Shown: positions 8,786 through 17,409 of the stretch, in pieces | How the letters are laid out: each line of letters opens with the position of its first letter | How positions within the stretch are numbered: the first letter of the stretch is position 1 | Source of the DNA: Leucobacter sp. PH1c | GTDB taxonomy: Bacteria > Actinomycetota > Actinomycetes > Actinomycetales > Microbacteriaceae | Assembly: GCF_000633415.1 (NCBI RefSeq) | Contig: NZ_AYMV01000002.1 | Span: forward strand, 1 to 44,089 | Reading direction: 5' to 3' | Length of the DNA: 44,089 nt | The notes under the pieces: generated by a model | The model's input: only the letters and a program-made list of their open reading frames with translations | The model's database searches: none | Told to the model about the DNA's origin: nothing | Position numbers and translations under genes: made by a program

Positions 8786-10873
8786 TTGGGAAACGAATTG
8801 CAGTGGGACGAAATCGACGATCTCGCGGTCAACACCGCGCGCGTGCTGGCGGCGGATGCCGTCGAGAAGGTCGGTAACGGTCACCCCGGAACGGCGATCA
8901 GTCTGGCGCCGGTGTCCTATCTGCTGCATCAGAAGGTGATGCGCCACGACCCGAGCGACAGCGGCTGGATCGGCCGCGACCGCTTCATCCTGTCGGTGGG
9001 CCACTCCTCGCTCACGCAGTACGTGCAGCTCTACATGGGCGGCTACGGGCTCGAGCTCGAGGATCTCCAGGCGCTGCGCACCTGGGGCTCGAAGACGCCC
9101 GGCCACCCCGAGTACGGTCACACCGATGGCGTCGAGATCACGACGGGTCCGCTCGGCCAGGGCCTCGCCTCCGCCGTCGGCTTCGCCTACGCCGCGCGGT
9201 ACGAGCGTGGCCTCTTCGACCCCGAGGCCGCTCCCGGGACGAGCCCCTTCGACCACTTCATCTACGTCGTCGCCGGCGACGGCGATCTGCAGGAGGGCGT
9301 CACCAGCGAGGCGTCCTCGCTCGCGGGCCACCAGGAGCTCGGGAACCTGATCGCGATCTACGACTCGAACCAGATCTCGATCGAGGACGACACCGACATC
9401 TCCTTCTCCGAGGACGTGGCGCTGCGCTACGAGTCGTACGGCTGGCAGGTCATCGAGGTCGACTGGAAGAAGACGGGCGCCTACGTCGAGGATCTCGCCG
9501 AGCTGCACCGCGCGATCGAGGAGGCGAAGGCCGAGACCACGAAGCCCTCGCTCATCATCCTGAAGACGATCATCGGCTGGCCCTCCCCCGGCAAGCAGAA
9601 CACGGGCGGCATCCACGGCGCCAAGCTCGGCGCCGAGGAGCTCGCGGGCCTGAAGGAGGCCCTCGGCTTCGATCCGGCCGCGCACTTCGCGGTCGCACCC
9701 GAGGTCATCGCGCACACGCGGAAGGCCGCGGATCGCGGTGCCGAGAACCGCGCAGCGTGGCAGGCGGGCTTCGACGCCTGGGCCGCTGCGAACCCCGAGC
9801 GCAAGGCGCTCTTCGACCGCGTCGAGGCGCGCGAGCTCCCCGAGGGCGCGCTCGAGGCGCTCCCCACCTTCGAGCCCGGCGCGAGCGTCGCGACCCGCTC
9901 GGCGAGCGGCAAGGTGCTCGCCGCGCTCGGCCCGATCATGCCCGAGCTCTGGGGCGGATCCGCCGACCTCGCGGGGTCGAACAACACGACCATCCCGGGC
10001 GTGCCCTCCTTCGTACCCGCGAGCCACTCCACGAGCACGTGGTCGGGCGAGCCCTACGGCCGGGTGCTGCACTTCGGCATCCGAGAGCACGCCATGGGCG
10101 CGATCCTGAACGGCATCCAGCTGCACGGCAAGACGCGCAGCTACGGCGGCACCTTCCTGATCTTCAGCGACTACATGCGGCCCGCCGTGCGCCTCGCGGC
10201 GCTCATGAACGTGCCGAGCGTGTTCGTGTGGACCCACGACTCGATCGCGCTCGGCGAGGACGGCCCCACGCACCAGCCGATCGAGCAGCTCGCCACGCTC
10301 CGCGCGATCCCGAATCTCGCGGTCGTGCGCCCCGCCGACGCGAACGAGGTGTCGATCGCGTGGCACGAGATCCTCACGCGCCACGCCGGCCCCGCCGGAC
10401 TCGCGCTGACGCGCCAGAACGTTCCCGTGCTCCCGCGCGGCGGTGACTTCGCCACGCCCGAGCAGGCCGCCGAGGGTGTGCGCCGCGGCGCATACGTCCT
10501 CGCCGACTCCCCCACGGACGCAATCGACGTGCTCCTCATCGCCACCGGCTCCGAGGTGCAGCTCGCCGTCGAGGCGCGCGAGCGGCTCGCGGCCGAGGGC
10601 GTGGGCGCGCGCGTCGTGAGCGCGCCGTGCCTCGAGTGGTTCGCCGAGCAGACGCCCGAGTACCGCGAGAGCGTGCTCCCGGCTGCAGTGACTGCGCGCG
10701 TGAGCGTCGAGGCCGGGCTCAGCCTGGGCTGGGAGCGCTTCGTGGGCGATCGCGGTCGCTCCGTTTCGATCGAGCACTTCGGCGCCTCCGCCGACTTCGA
10801 GACCCTTTTCCGCGAGTTCGGCATCACCTCCGATGCCGTGGTCGCAGCCGCGCGCGAGTCGCTCGCGGCCTAG
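8786..10873 (+). CDS. tkt: Transketolase
   Basis: The 695-residue thiamine-diphosphate enzyme moves two-carbon units between sugar phosphates in the non-oxidative pentose phosphate pathway. Signatures are AVEKVGNGHPGTAISLAP near residue 20, the ThDP-binding GDGDLQEG followed by the loop to YDSNQISIEDDT, and the pyrimidine-domain GIREHAMGAILNG. The start is probably the TTG at 8786, 7 nt after AAAGG; it fits the usual actinobacterial N-terminus (ELQWD...AVNTARVLAADAVEKVGNGHPG). First gene of tkt-tal-pgi. Confidence 0.95.
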   Translation: MGNELQWDEIDDLAVNTARVLAADAVEKVGNGHPGTAISLAPVSYLLHQKVMRHDPSDSGWIGRDRFILSVGHSSLTQYVQLYMGGYGLELEDLQALRTWGSKTPGHPEYGHTDGVEITTGPLGQGLASAVGFAYAARYERGLFDPEAAPGTSPFDHFIYVVAGDGDLQEGVTSEASSLAGHQELGNLIAIYDSNQISIEDDTDISFSEDVALRYESYGWQVIEVDWKKTGAYVEDLAELHRAIEEAKAETTKPSLIILKTIIGWPSPGKQNTGGIHGAKLGAEELAGLKEALGFDPAAHFAVAPEVIAHTRKAADRGAENRAAWQAGFDAWAAANPERKALFDRVEARELPEGALEALPTFEPGASVATRSASGKVLAALGPIMPELWGGSADLAGSNNTTIPGVPSFVPASHSTSTWSGEPYGRVLHFGIREHAMGAILNGIQLHGKTRSYGGTFLIFSDYMRPAVRLAALMNVPSVFVWTHDSIALGEDGPTHQPIEQLATLRAIPNLAVVRPADANEVSIAWHEILTRHAGPAGLALTRQNVPVLPRGGDFATPEQAAEGVRRGAYVLADSPTDAIDVLLIATGSEVQLAVEARERLAAEGVGARVVSAPCLEWFAEQTPEYRESVLPAAVTARVSVEAGLSLGWERFVGDRGRSVSIEHFGASADFETLFREFGITSDAVVAAARESLAA

Positions 10874-10875
10874 CG

Positions 10876-10904
10876 CCGCGCGCACCCCGGCGGGGCGCGC
10901 GCGG
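10876..10904 (+). terminator. Hairpin between tkt and tal (possible attenuator or mRNA stabiliser)
   Basis: An 8-bp perfect outer stem (10876-10883 CCGCGCGC with 10897-10904) continues through single bulges into CCCC/GGGG. There is no T-tract. Because tal and pgi follow on the same strand, partial termination or protection of the tkt transcript is more likely than a full stop. Confidence 0.5.
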
Positions 10905-10954
10905 TCATCCCTGACCCGCCGCCCCGCCCCACATCTCTTCGAGGAGCAGCACCC

Positions 10955-12067
10955 ATGACGAACTCCCCCACCGCAGCCCTGAGCACGGCCGGCGTGAGCA
11001 TCTGGCTCGACGACCTCTCGCGCAGCCGGATCGACAGCGGGGAGCTCACCGCGCTCCGCGCCAGCCACAACGTGGTCGGCGTCACCACGAACCCGACGAT
11101 CTTCGCCTCGGCGCTCTCCGGCGGCGTCGGCTACGGCGAGAGCATCGCCGACTGCGCGCGCCGCGGGCTCGGCGTCGCCGAGACGATCATCGAGCTCACC
11201 ACCGCCGACGTCGCGGCGGCCTGCGACCTCTTCGCCGACGACGCCGCACGGAGCGGCGGACGCGACGGCCGCGTCTCGATCGAGGTCGAGCCCGGCCTCG
11301 CCCACGACACCGCGGGGACCATCGCGCAGGGCCGTGAGCTCTGGGCGCGGGTAGACCGCGAGAACGCGATGATCAAGGTGCCCGCCACTCCCGAGGGGCT
11401 CCCCGCGATCACGGCGCTCATCGCCGAGGGCATCAGCGTGAACGTCACCCTCATCTTCAGCCTGCAGCGCTACCGGCAGGTGATCAATGCGTACCTGACG
11501 GGCCTCGAACTGGCCCGCGCGGCCGGGCACGATCTGGCCCGCATCCACTCGGTCGCCTCCTTCTTCGTCTCCCGCGTCGACACCGAGGTCGACGCCCGGC
11601 TCGCCTCGATCGGCACGCCGGAGGCGGCCGCGCTCATGTCGCAGGCGGGCATCGCGAACGCACGCCTCGCCTACGAGGTCGCCGCGGAGAGCCACGAGAG
11701 CGAGCGCGCCGAGCTGCTGCGCTCCCTCGGTGCGAACGCCCAGCGGCCGCTCTGGGCTTCCACGGGCGTGAAGAACCCCGAACTCCCCGACACGCTCTAC
11801 GTGGCGGAACTCATCGCTCCGGGCACCGTGAACACCATGCCGGAGGCGACGCTCCGCGCGTTCGGGGACCACGGCGAGGTGCGCGGTGACACGATCTCGT
11901 CCGAGATGCTCGAGTCGAACCAGCTGCTGAACGCGCTGGACGGGCTCGGGATCGACTACGTCGAGGTCACCGAGCAGCTGGAGCGCGAGGGTCTGGAGAA
12001 GTTCACCGCGTCGTGGGACGAGCTCTGCGCGACGGTTGCGCGGGCCCTCGAGGAGGCGGCCGCCTGA
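10955..12067 (+). CDS. tal: Transaldolase
   Basis: A 370-residue long-form (actinobacterial/cyanobacterial) transaldolase that moves three-carbon units in the pentose phosphate pathway. The Schiff-base lysine lies in [14 protein letters not shown] near residue 140. [13 protein letters not shown] near residue 45 and [15 protein letters not shown] in the second half are family signatures. The ATG follows GAGGAG at a good distance. The last bases overlap the pgi start (TGATG), implying coupling. Confidence 0.95.
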   Translation: MTNSPTAALSTAGVSIWLDDLSRSRIDSGELTALRASHNVVGVTTNPTIFASALSGGVGYGESIADCARRGLGVAETIIELTTADVAAACDLFADDAARSGGRDGRVSIEVEPGLAHDTAGTIAQGRELWARVDRENAMIKVPATPEGLPAITALIAEGISVNVTLIFSLQRYRQVINAYLTGLELARAAGHDLARIHSVASFFVSRVDTEVDARLASIGTPEAAALMSQAGIANARLAYEVAAESHESERAELLRSLGANAQRPLWASTGVKNPELPDTLYVAELIAPGTVNTMPEATLRAFGDHGEVRGDTISSEMLESNQLLNALDGLGIDYVEVTEQLEREGLEKFTASWDELCATVARALEEAAA

Positions 12068-13692
12068 TGCCCGTCCCCGCTCCGCTCGCCGTGTCCGTGG
12101 CGCAGCCCGATTCGGCGTATGCGGCGACCCTCGACCGGCTCGTCTCGGATCGCGCCGCGAGCCGCCTCTTCGCGCGGGACACCACGCTCTGGCCGCAGAC
12201 CTCCTCGGCCGCGTATCGCCTCGGCTGGACCGACTTCGAGGCGAACGCGCTCGTCGCGATCGAGGCAGCCGAGCGCATCCGCGCGGAGCTCGAGAGCGCC
12301 GGGCTGGATCGCGTCGTACTGTGCGGCATGGGCGGCTCGAGCCTCGCCCCCGAGGTCATCGCGCGCTGGGCGGGGCAGCCGCTCACCGTGATCGACTCCA
12401 CCCATCCGGAGTTCATCCGGGCGGCGATCGAGGGCGACCTCAGCCGCACCGTCGTGGTGATCAGTTCGAAGTCCGGCAGCACGATCGAGACGCAGAGCCA
12501 CCGCGCCGCGTTCACCGCCGCGTTCCGCGCCGCGGGGATCGACCCCGCCGACCGCATCGTCGTCGTGACCGACCCGGATTCCCCGCTCGAGGCCGCCGCC
12601 CGCGCGGCCGGTCAGCGCGTCTGCTTCGCCGATCCGGACGTGGGCGGCCGCTTCTCCGCGCTGACGGCATTCGGCCTCGTGCCGACCGCGCTCGCCGGGA
12701 TCGACGTGCGCGCGCTGCTCGCGGACGCCTGCGCGCTGCGCCCGGCGCTGCTCGCGGACTCGCCCGAGAACCCCGCACTGCAGCTCGCCGCGGCGATCGC
12801 GGCGGGGCTCCCCGAGCGCTACGTGCTCGGGATCATCGAGGCGCCGTCCGCGGCCTGGGGCCTCGGCACCTGGATCGAGCAGCTCGTTGCCGAGTCAACC
12901 GGGAAGGCCGGGAATGGCGTGCTCCCGATCGCCCTGCACGCCGATGCGCCCGAGGCCGGCCCACACCCCGCGAACCTCACTCGGGTTCGGCTCTCCGCCG
13001 CGCCCGAGGCCGCCGCCGCCCCAGCCCCGGCCGAAACCGCGGAGATCGAGCTCACGGGCGGACTCGGCGCGCAGCTGCTCCTCTGGGAGACGGCCACGGC
13101 GCTGCTCGGTCACCTGCTCGGGATCGATCCCTTCGACCAGCCCGACGTGGAGTCGGCGAAGGTCGCCGCGCGCGCGGTGCTCTCGCGCGGCGCCCAGTCC
13201 GACGCGGCCGTTCCCGCGAGCCGCCTCGCGGATCTCCCGGCCCGGCTTCTCGCCGCGCCGCAGGGTAACCGCCCGGCGGACTGCGCCGAGCTGCTCGCCG
13301 CGATCCGCTCGGCCGTTCCGGCGAACGGCTACCTCGCGATCCAGGCGTACCTCGATCCGACCGCACCGGAGGCCGCCGGACTCGAGCGGCTCCGCGACGC
13401 GCTCGCGCAGGAGCTCGAGGTGCCCGTGGCGCTCGGCTGGGGCCCGCGCTACCTCCACTCCGTGGGACAGCTCCACAAGGGCGGCCCGGCGCTCGGCGCG
13501 TTCCTGCAGCTGACCGAGCTCGTCGACGGTGACGTGGCGATCCCGGGCTCCGACTCCGGCTTCGGCACGCTGATCGCGGCGCAGGCGCGTGGTGACCGCG
13601 AGGTGCTCGCCTCGCGCGGCCGGCCCGTCTTCGCGCTGCGCACGACGGACCCCGCCGCGCTCATCGCGCAGCTGAGCCGCGCGCTCGCCTGA
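12067..13692 (+). CDS. pgi: Glucose-6-phosphate isomerase
   Basis: A 541-residue sugar isomerase linking glucose 6-phosphate and fructose 6-phosphate. Sugar-phosphate binding is seen in GMGGSSLAPEVIARWAG (about residue 95) and VISSKSGSTIETQSH (about residue 135), with a C-terminal GPRYLHSVGQLHKGGPALG. This is the actinobacterial tal-linked form, which resembles the isomerase half of transaldolase/isomerase fusions. The start overlaps the tal stop by one base. The usual next genes zwf-opcA-pgl are missing. The stop codon lies inside a tandem repeat (13672-13725). Confidence 0.93.
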   Translation: MPVPAPLAVSVAQPDSAYAATLDRLVSDRAASRLFARDTTLWPQTSSAAYRLGWTDFEANALVAIEAAERIRAELESAGLDRVVLCGMGGSSLAPEVIARWAGQPLTVIDSTHPEFIRAAIEGDLSRTVVVISSKSGSTIETQSHRAAFTAAFRAAGIDPADRIVVVTDPDSPLEAAARAAGQRVCFADPDVGGRFSALTAFGLVPTALAGIDVRALLADACALRPALLADSPENPALQLAAAIAAGLPERYVLGIIEAPSAAWGLGTWIEQLVAESTGKAGNGVLPIALHADAPEAGPHPANLTRVRLSAAPEAAAAPAPAETAEIELTGGLGAQLLLWETATALLGHLLGIDPFDQPDVESAKVAARAVLSRGAQSDAAVPASRLADLPARLLAAPQGNRPADCAELLAAIRSAVPANGYLAIQAYLDPTAPEAAGLERLRDALAQELEVPVALGWGPRYLHSVGQLHKGGPALGAFLQLTELVDGDVAIPGSDSGFGTLIAAQARGDREVLASRGRPVFALRTTDPAALIAQLSRALA

Positions 13693-13725
13693 GCCACTCG
13701 CTCGCAACTGAGCCGCGAGCTCACA
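13672..13725. repeat. Tandem repeat spanning the pgi stop codon
   Basis: Three degenerate units begin with CTGAGCC: 13672 (CTGAGCCGCGCGCTCGC), 13689 (CTGAGCCACTCGCTCGC plus AA) and 13708 (CTGAGCCGCGAGCTCAC). The TGA in unit 2 (13690-13692) is the pgi stop. Unit 1 encodes the last residues of Pgi; units 2 and 3 extend the same pattern into non-coding DNA. Confidence 0.75.
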
Positions 13726-13768
13726 CGGAAACCCCGCTCCGGGCCTCCCGCGCGCCCGGACAGCACAA

Positions 13769-13805
13769 ATCCCCGCACCCCTCCCTGAGGAGGCGGTGCG
13801 GGGAT
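13769..13805. terminator. Bidirectional terminator between pgi and rbpA
   Basis: A perfect 11-bp stem (13769-13779 ATCCCCGCACC with 13795-13805) contains an inner CTCC/GGAG stem around CTGA. It lies between two convergent genes and can serve both. It is the strongest hairpin in this gap. Confidence 0.82.
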
Positions 13806-13816
13806 CGGTGTCGACT

Positions 13817-13843
13817 GAGCCGGGCGAGCATTCCCGCCCGCTC
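13817..13843 (-). terminator. Second hairpin after rbpA
   Basis: GAGC-C-GGGCG (13817-13826) pairs with CGCCCGCTC (13835-13843), leaving one bulged C and an 8-nt loop. It lies 13 nt beyond the rbpA stop, so it is probably the first of two stops for the secG-rbpA transcript. Confidence 0.6.
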
Positions 13844-13856
13844 AACGCGAGCCGCG

Positions 13857-14222
13857 CTAGGCGGAGGCGCGTGCGGTGCCGCGGCGCTGGCGCAGCTTCT
13901 GCAGTGCCGCTTCGAGGAGCTCTTCGGCCTCCTCAGGGGTGCGCCGCTCCTTCACATACGCGAGGTGCGTCTTGTAGGGCTCGTTCTTCAGCAGCTGCGG
14001 CGGGTTCGCCTTGTCGCGACCGGCGGGAAGCCCCGAGGTCGGCGAGTCGATCTGCTCGGGGATCTCCTCATCGGAGACATCTGCTGCGAAGTAGCGGACC
14101 GTCTCGTTGCCGAGAGCGTCCCAGTACGAAACCTGAGTGCGGTCAGCGCGCGCGCCGTGGTCCTTCTCCCCCATGGGGCCGGAACCGACGCGGGCGCCGC
14201 GGATGGCGTTACTGCCTGCCAC
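13857..14222 (-). CDS. rbpA: RNA polymerase-binding protein RbpA
   Basis: A 121-residue actinobacteria-specific transcription factor that binds the principal sigma factor and stabilises the open complex. Family sequence includes GSNAIRGARVGSGPMGE at the N-terminus, the central RTQVSYWDALGNETVRYFAADV and the sigma-binding C-terminus (HLAYVKERRTPEEAEELL). The length is close to that of RbpA from Streptomyces and Mycobacterium. It follows secG by 36 nt on the same strand and is probably cotranscribed with it. Confidence 0.95.
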   Translation of the reverse strand: MAGSNAIRGARVGSGPMGEKDHGARADRTQVSYWDALGNETVRYFAADVSDEEIPEQIDSPTSGLPAGRDKANPPQLLKNEPYKTHLAYVKERRTPEEAEELLEAALQKLRQRRGTARASA

Positions 14223-14258
14223 GGAATCCCTTTCTGAGTGGTGTGCGGTGCGGGTGGA

Positions 14259-14507
14259 TCAGACGACGGAGAACCGGGCGATGAGCCCGAGCCCGACGAT
14301 CGACGCCGCCCACACGATGGACACGACCACGGTGATGCGATTGAGGTTGCGCTCCGCGACTCCCGAGGAGCCGAGGCTCGAGGTGACCCCGCCGCCGAAC
14401 ATGTCGGACAGCCCGCCACCGCGCCCCTTGTGGAGCAGGATGAACAGGGTGAGCAGGAGGCTCGTGATCACGAGGACCACGATGAGTGCGATCTTGAGGA
14501 TGAGCAC
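14259..14507 (-). CDS. secG: SecG, preprotein translocase subunit
   Basis: A small (82-residue) membrane subunit of the SecYEG channel. Two helices are visible: KIALIVVLVITSLLLTLFILL at the N-terminus and VVVSIVWAASIVGLGLIA at the C-terminus, with LLHKGRGGGLSDMFGGG between them, the SecG signature. The likely start is the GTG at 14507, with AAAGGTG about 7 nt upstream; a GTG three codons earlier (14516) lies too close to that site. It sits between tpiA and rbpA, the usual actinobacterial place. Confidence 0.92.
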   Translation of the reverse strand: MLILKIALIVVLVITSLLLTLFILLHKGRGGGLSDMFGGGVTSSLGSSGVAERNLNRITVVVSIVWAASIVGLGLIARFSVV

Positions 14508-14550
14508 GCAGATCACCTTTCGGAGTTGAGGGCGTGAAGCGCCAGCTGCC

Positions 14551-14556
14551 AGTATA
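14551..14556 (-). promoter_or_regulatory. Candidate -10 box for secG-rbpA
   Basis: TATACT (5 of 6 consensus positions) on the minus strand lies in the 81-bp gap between tpiA and secG, about 44 nt before the secG start. No clear -35 box accompanies it. It suggests secG-rbpA can be transcribed independently of pgk-tpiA. Confidence 0.5.
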
Positions 14557-14588
14557 CCGGCGCGGGCCGCGGAGCGGGGAGCGACAGG

Positions 14589-15437
14589 CTAGGCGGCCGT
14601 CACGTGCTTCCGGAACTGGACAATCCGGCTAAACTCGTCGGCCTTGAGGCTCGCGCCCCCGACAAGCGCGCCGTCGACGTTCGGCTGCGCGAGGAAGCTC
14701 GCCACGTTCTGGCTCGTCACCGATCCGCCGTAGAGGATCCGGGTGGCTGCGGCCTCGTCGTCGCCGCGGAGGTCGCGGAGCGCCTCGCGGAGTGCGCGGG
14801 CGACGTCCTCCGCCTGCGCGGCCGTCGCGGCCTGGCCGCTCCCGATCGCCCAGACGGGCTCGTAGGCGATGACGAACTCGGCGCCCTTCGGAAGCGGAGC
14901 GAGCGCTGCGGCGAGCTGCGCGAGCGGAACCGCTGCCGCGCCGTGCTGCTCGAGGTCCTCGGCCGTCTCGCCGACGCAGATCATGGGGATCATGCCCCCG
15001 CGGTGCGCGGCGAGCGCCTTCGCGCCGACCGTCTCGTCGGACTCTCCATGGCCGTGGCGGCGCTCGGAGTGCCCCACGAGCGCGTAGCGCACGTCGAGCT
15101 TCGCGAGCATCGCCGCCGAGATGTCGCCCGTGTAGGCGCCGGCGTCGTGCGGGGAGAGGTCCTGCGCACCGAGGGCGAGCGGGAGCTTGTCGGCGGTGAG
15201 GAGGGTCTGCACCGAGCGGAGGTCGGTGAACGGCGGGAAGACCGCCACCTCGCCATCCGCGTAGTCGTGCCGCGCATCCTTCAGCGCCCACGAGAGCTTC
15301 TGGACGAGCGCGATCGCCTGGAGGTGATCGAGGTTCATCTTCCAGTTGCCCGCGATGAGCGGGGTGCGCTCGGTGAACGGGAGCGGCTCGCGCGCGAGCT
15401 CGGTGGCGCCTGCGCCCGGCTCGACCCCGGCGCTCAC
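14589..15437 (-). CDS. tpiA: Triosephosphate isomerase
   Basis: The glycolytic and gluconeogenic enzyme interconverting dihydroxyacetone phosphate and glyceraldehyde 3-phosphate. The catalytic residues are present: lysine in AGNWKMN (about residue 33), histidine in GHSERR (about residue 122) and glutamate in [11 protein letters not shown] (about residue 195). The 282-residue length reflects about 25 extra N-terminal residues before the conserved [11 protein letters not shown]. The start overlaps the pgk stop by 4 nt (ATGA), so that start codon is likely real. Confidence 0.95.
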   Translation of the reverse strand: MSAGVEPGAGATELAREPLPFTERTPLIAGNWKMNLDHLQAIALVQKLSWALKDARHDYADGEVAVFPPFTDLRSVQTLLTADKLPLALGAQDLSPHDAGAYTGDISAAMLAKLDVRYALVGHSERRHGHGESDETVGAKALAAHRGGMIPMICVGETAEDLEQHGAAAVPLAQLAAALAPLPKGAEFVIAYEPVWAIGSGQAATAAQAEDVARALREALRDLRGDDEAAATRILYGGSVTSQNVASFLAQPNVDGALVGGASLKADEFSRIVQFRKHVTAA

Positions 15438-16636
15438 GCGAGCACCTCGAGCCCGGGCAGCTGCTTCCCCTCGAGGAACTCGAGGCTCGCGCCCCCGCCC
15501 GTGGAGATGTGGCCGAACTGGTCGTCGGTGAAGCCGAGCGCGCGCACGGCCGCGGCGGAGTCGCCGCCGCCTACCACCGTGAAGCCGGCGGTCTTCGTGA
15601 GCGCATCGGCGACCGTGCGGGTGCCGTTCGCGAACGCGGGCATCTCGAAGACGCCCATGGGGCCGTTCCAGAACACGGTGCGGGACTCGGCGATCACCTC
15701 GGCGAAGCGCTGCGCCGAGGCCGGGCCGATGTCGAGCCCGATCCCTGCCGCGCCGAACGCGGACGACTCGATCGCGTCGGCGGCGACGACCTCGTGCGCG
15801 GCGTCGGCCGCGAAGGCCTCGGCCACGACGACGTCGCTCGGGAGCACGATCTCCACGCCGCGCTCGGCGGCCGTGGCGAGGTATCCGCGCACGGTGTCGA
15901 GCTGGTCGGCTTCGAGGAGGCTCGCACCGACGCGGTGGCCCTGCGCCGCGAGGAACGTGAAGAGCATGCCGCCGCCGATGAGCAGTGTGTCCACGCGCTC
16001 GATCAGGTGGGAGATGACGCCCAGCTTGTCCGAGACCTTCGAGCCGCCGAGCACCACCGCGTAGGGGCGCTCCGCGCGCTCCGTCAGGCGCTCGAGCACC
16101 TCGAGCTCCGCGGCGACGAGGCGGCCCGCGGCGCTCGGGAGCAGCTTCGCGAGCTCGTACACGCTCGCCTGGCGGCGGTGCACGACCCCGAAGCCGTCAG
16201 AGACGAAGACGTCGCCGAGCGCGGCGAGCTGCTGTGCGAACGCGGCGCGCTCGGCGTCGTCCTTGCTCGTCTCCCCCGGGTTGAAGCGGAGGTTCTCGAG
16301 CAGGAGCACCTCGCCGCCCTGGAGCGCCGCCGCGGCCGCAGTCGCGGCCTCCCCGACCGTCTCGCCGACGAACTGCACGGGGGCGCCGAGCAGCTCCGAC
16401 ATGCGCTCCGCGACGGGGCGGAGCGAGAAGCGCGCCTCGGGCTCGCCCTTCGGGCGTCCGAGGTGGCTGATGAGAACGATCTTCGCTCCGGCCTCGCGCA
16501 GCTCGGTGACCGTGGCGAGCGAGGCGCGGATGCGCCCGTCGTCGGTGATCACGCCGTCGGCGAGTGGAACGTTCAGGTCGCAGCGGACGATGACCGTCTT
16601 GGCGCTGAGCGACCCCAGGGACTCGATAGTGCGCAT
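15434..16636 (-). CDS. pgk: Phosphoglycerate kinase
   Basis: A 400-residue two-domain kinase making ATP from 1,3-bisphosphoglycerate. Signatures are [14 protein letters not shown] (substrate site, about residue 15), [38 protein letters not shown] and the nucleotide-binding [12 protein letters not shown] near the C-terminus. It overlaps tpiA by 4 nt. The gene normally upstream, gap, is absent here; sodA lies 28 nt upstream on the same strand instead. Confidence 0.96.
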   Translation of the reverse strand: MRTIESLGSLSAKTVIVRCDLNVPLADGVITDDGRIRASLATVTELREAGAKIVLISHLGRPKGEPEARFSLRPVAERMSELLGAPVQFVGETVGEAATAAAAALQGGEVLLLENLRFNPGETSKDDAERAAFAQQLAALGDVFVSDGFGVVHRRQASVYELAKLLPSAAGRLVAAELEVLERLTERAERPYAVVLGGSKVSDKLGVISHLIERVDTLLIGGGMLFTFLAAQGHRVGASLLEADQLDTVRGYLATAAERGVEIVLPSDVVVAEAFAADAAHEVVAADAIESSAFGAAGIGLDIGPASAQRFAEVIAESRTVFWNGPMGVFEMPAFANGTRTVADALTKTAGFTVVGGGDSAAAVRALGFTDDQFGHISTGGGASLEFLEGKQLPGLEVLA

Positions 16637-16664
16637 GGGTGCGGCGGGCTCCTTGGGTAGGCGG

Positions 16665-17282
16665 TTAGATCAGGCCGGGCGTCTGCGTGCGCGCGGCCTC
16701 GAAGCGCTTCGCGACGTCCTGCCAGTTCGCGATGTTCCAGAACGCCTTGACGTAGTCGGCGCGGACGTTCAGGTAGTCGAGGTAGTACGCGTGCTCCCAG
16801 ACGTCGAGCATGAGCAGCGGAACGGTGCCTGCGGGGAGGTTGCCCTGCTGGTCGAAGAGCTGCACGATGTTCGGGCGCTGGCCGAGCGAGTCCCAAGCAA
16901 GGACGGCCCAGCCGGAGCCCTGGACGCCCATCGCAGTGGCCGCGAAGTGCGCCTGGAACTTCTCGAAGTCGCCGAAGTACTCGTCGATCGCCGCGGCGAG
17001 CTCGCCCTCGGGACGGTCGCCGCCCTCGGGCGACATGTTGTTCCAGAAGATCGTGTGGTTAACGTGGCCGCCCACGTTGAACGCGAGGTCCTTCTCGAGC
17101 TTGTTGACCGCGGCGAGGTTGCCGGAGTCGCGCGCCTCGGCGAGCTGCTCGAGCGCCGTGTTGGCGCCCGTCACGTAGGCCTGGTGGTGCTTGTCATGGT
17201 GCAGCTGCATGATCTTGCCGCTGATGTGCGGCTCGAGGGCAGCGTAATCGTACGGAAGTTCAGGAAGTGAATAGGCAGCCAT
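16665..17282 (-). CDS. sodA: Superoxide dismutase, probably Mn-dependent
   Basis: The 205-residue Fe/Mn-family enzyme converts superoxide to oxygen and peroxide. The metal ligands are His28 in [12 protein letters not shown], the His in [10 protein letters not shown], and Asp and His in [23 protein letters not shown] carries the glutamine typical of Mn-type enzymes, and GGHVNHT also fits Mn. The ATG at 17282 follows GGAGCG. It is leaderless for secretion, so it acts in the cytosol. It occupies the position where gap lies in the standard actinobacterial order and may be cotranscribed with pgk. Confidence 0.95.
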   Translation of the reverse strand: MAAYSLPELPYDYAALEPHISGKIMQLHHDKHHQAYVTGANTALEQLAEARDSGNLAAVNKLEKDLAFNVGGHVNHTIFWNNMSPEGGDRPEGELAAAIDEYFGDFEKFQAHFAATAMGVQGSGWAVLAWDSLGQRPNIVQLFDQQGNLPAGTVPLLMLDVWEHAYYLDYLNVRADYVKAFWNIANWQDVAKRFEAARTQTPGLI

Positions 17283-17377
17283 CAGGCGCTCCAATCTCTG
17301 CGACGGGCAGTGGTCCCTCACAGTCTATCGACGCGGTGCGTCGGCGGGGCGGGGAATCTCCCCCGCGTGGTGCACGA

Positions 17378-17403
17378 GAGCCGGGCCGCGAACGGCCCGG
17401 CTC
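17378..17403 (-). terminator. Terminator of the uvrA-uvrC-rapZ-whiA unit
   Basis: A perfect 11-bp stem (GAGCCGGGCCG at 17378-17388 with 17393-17403) is closed by a CGAA tetraloop (UUCG on the transcribed strand, an unusually stable loop). It lies 6 nt beyond the whiA stop. Confidence 0.85.
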
Positions 17404-17409
17404 AGTAAC

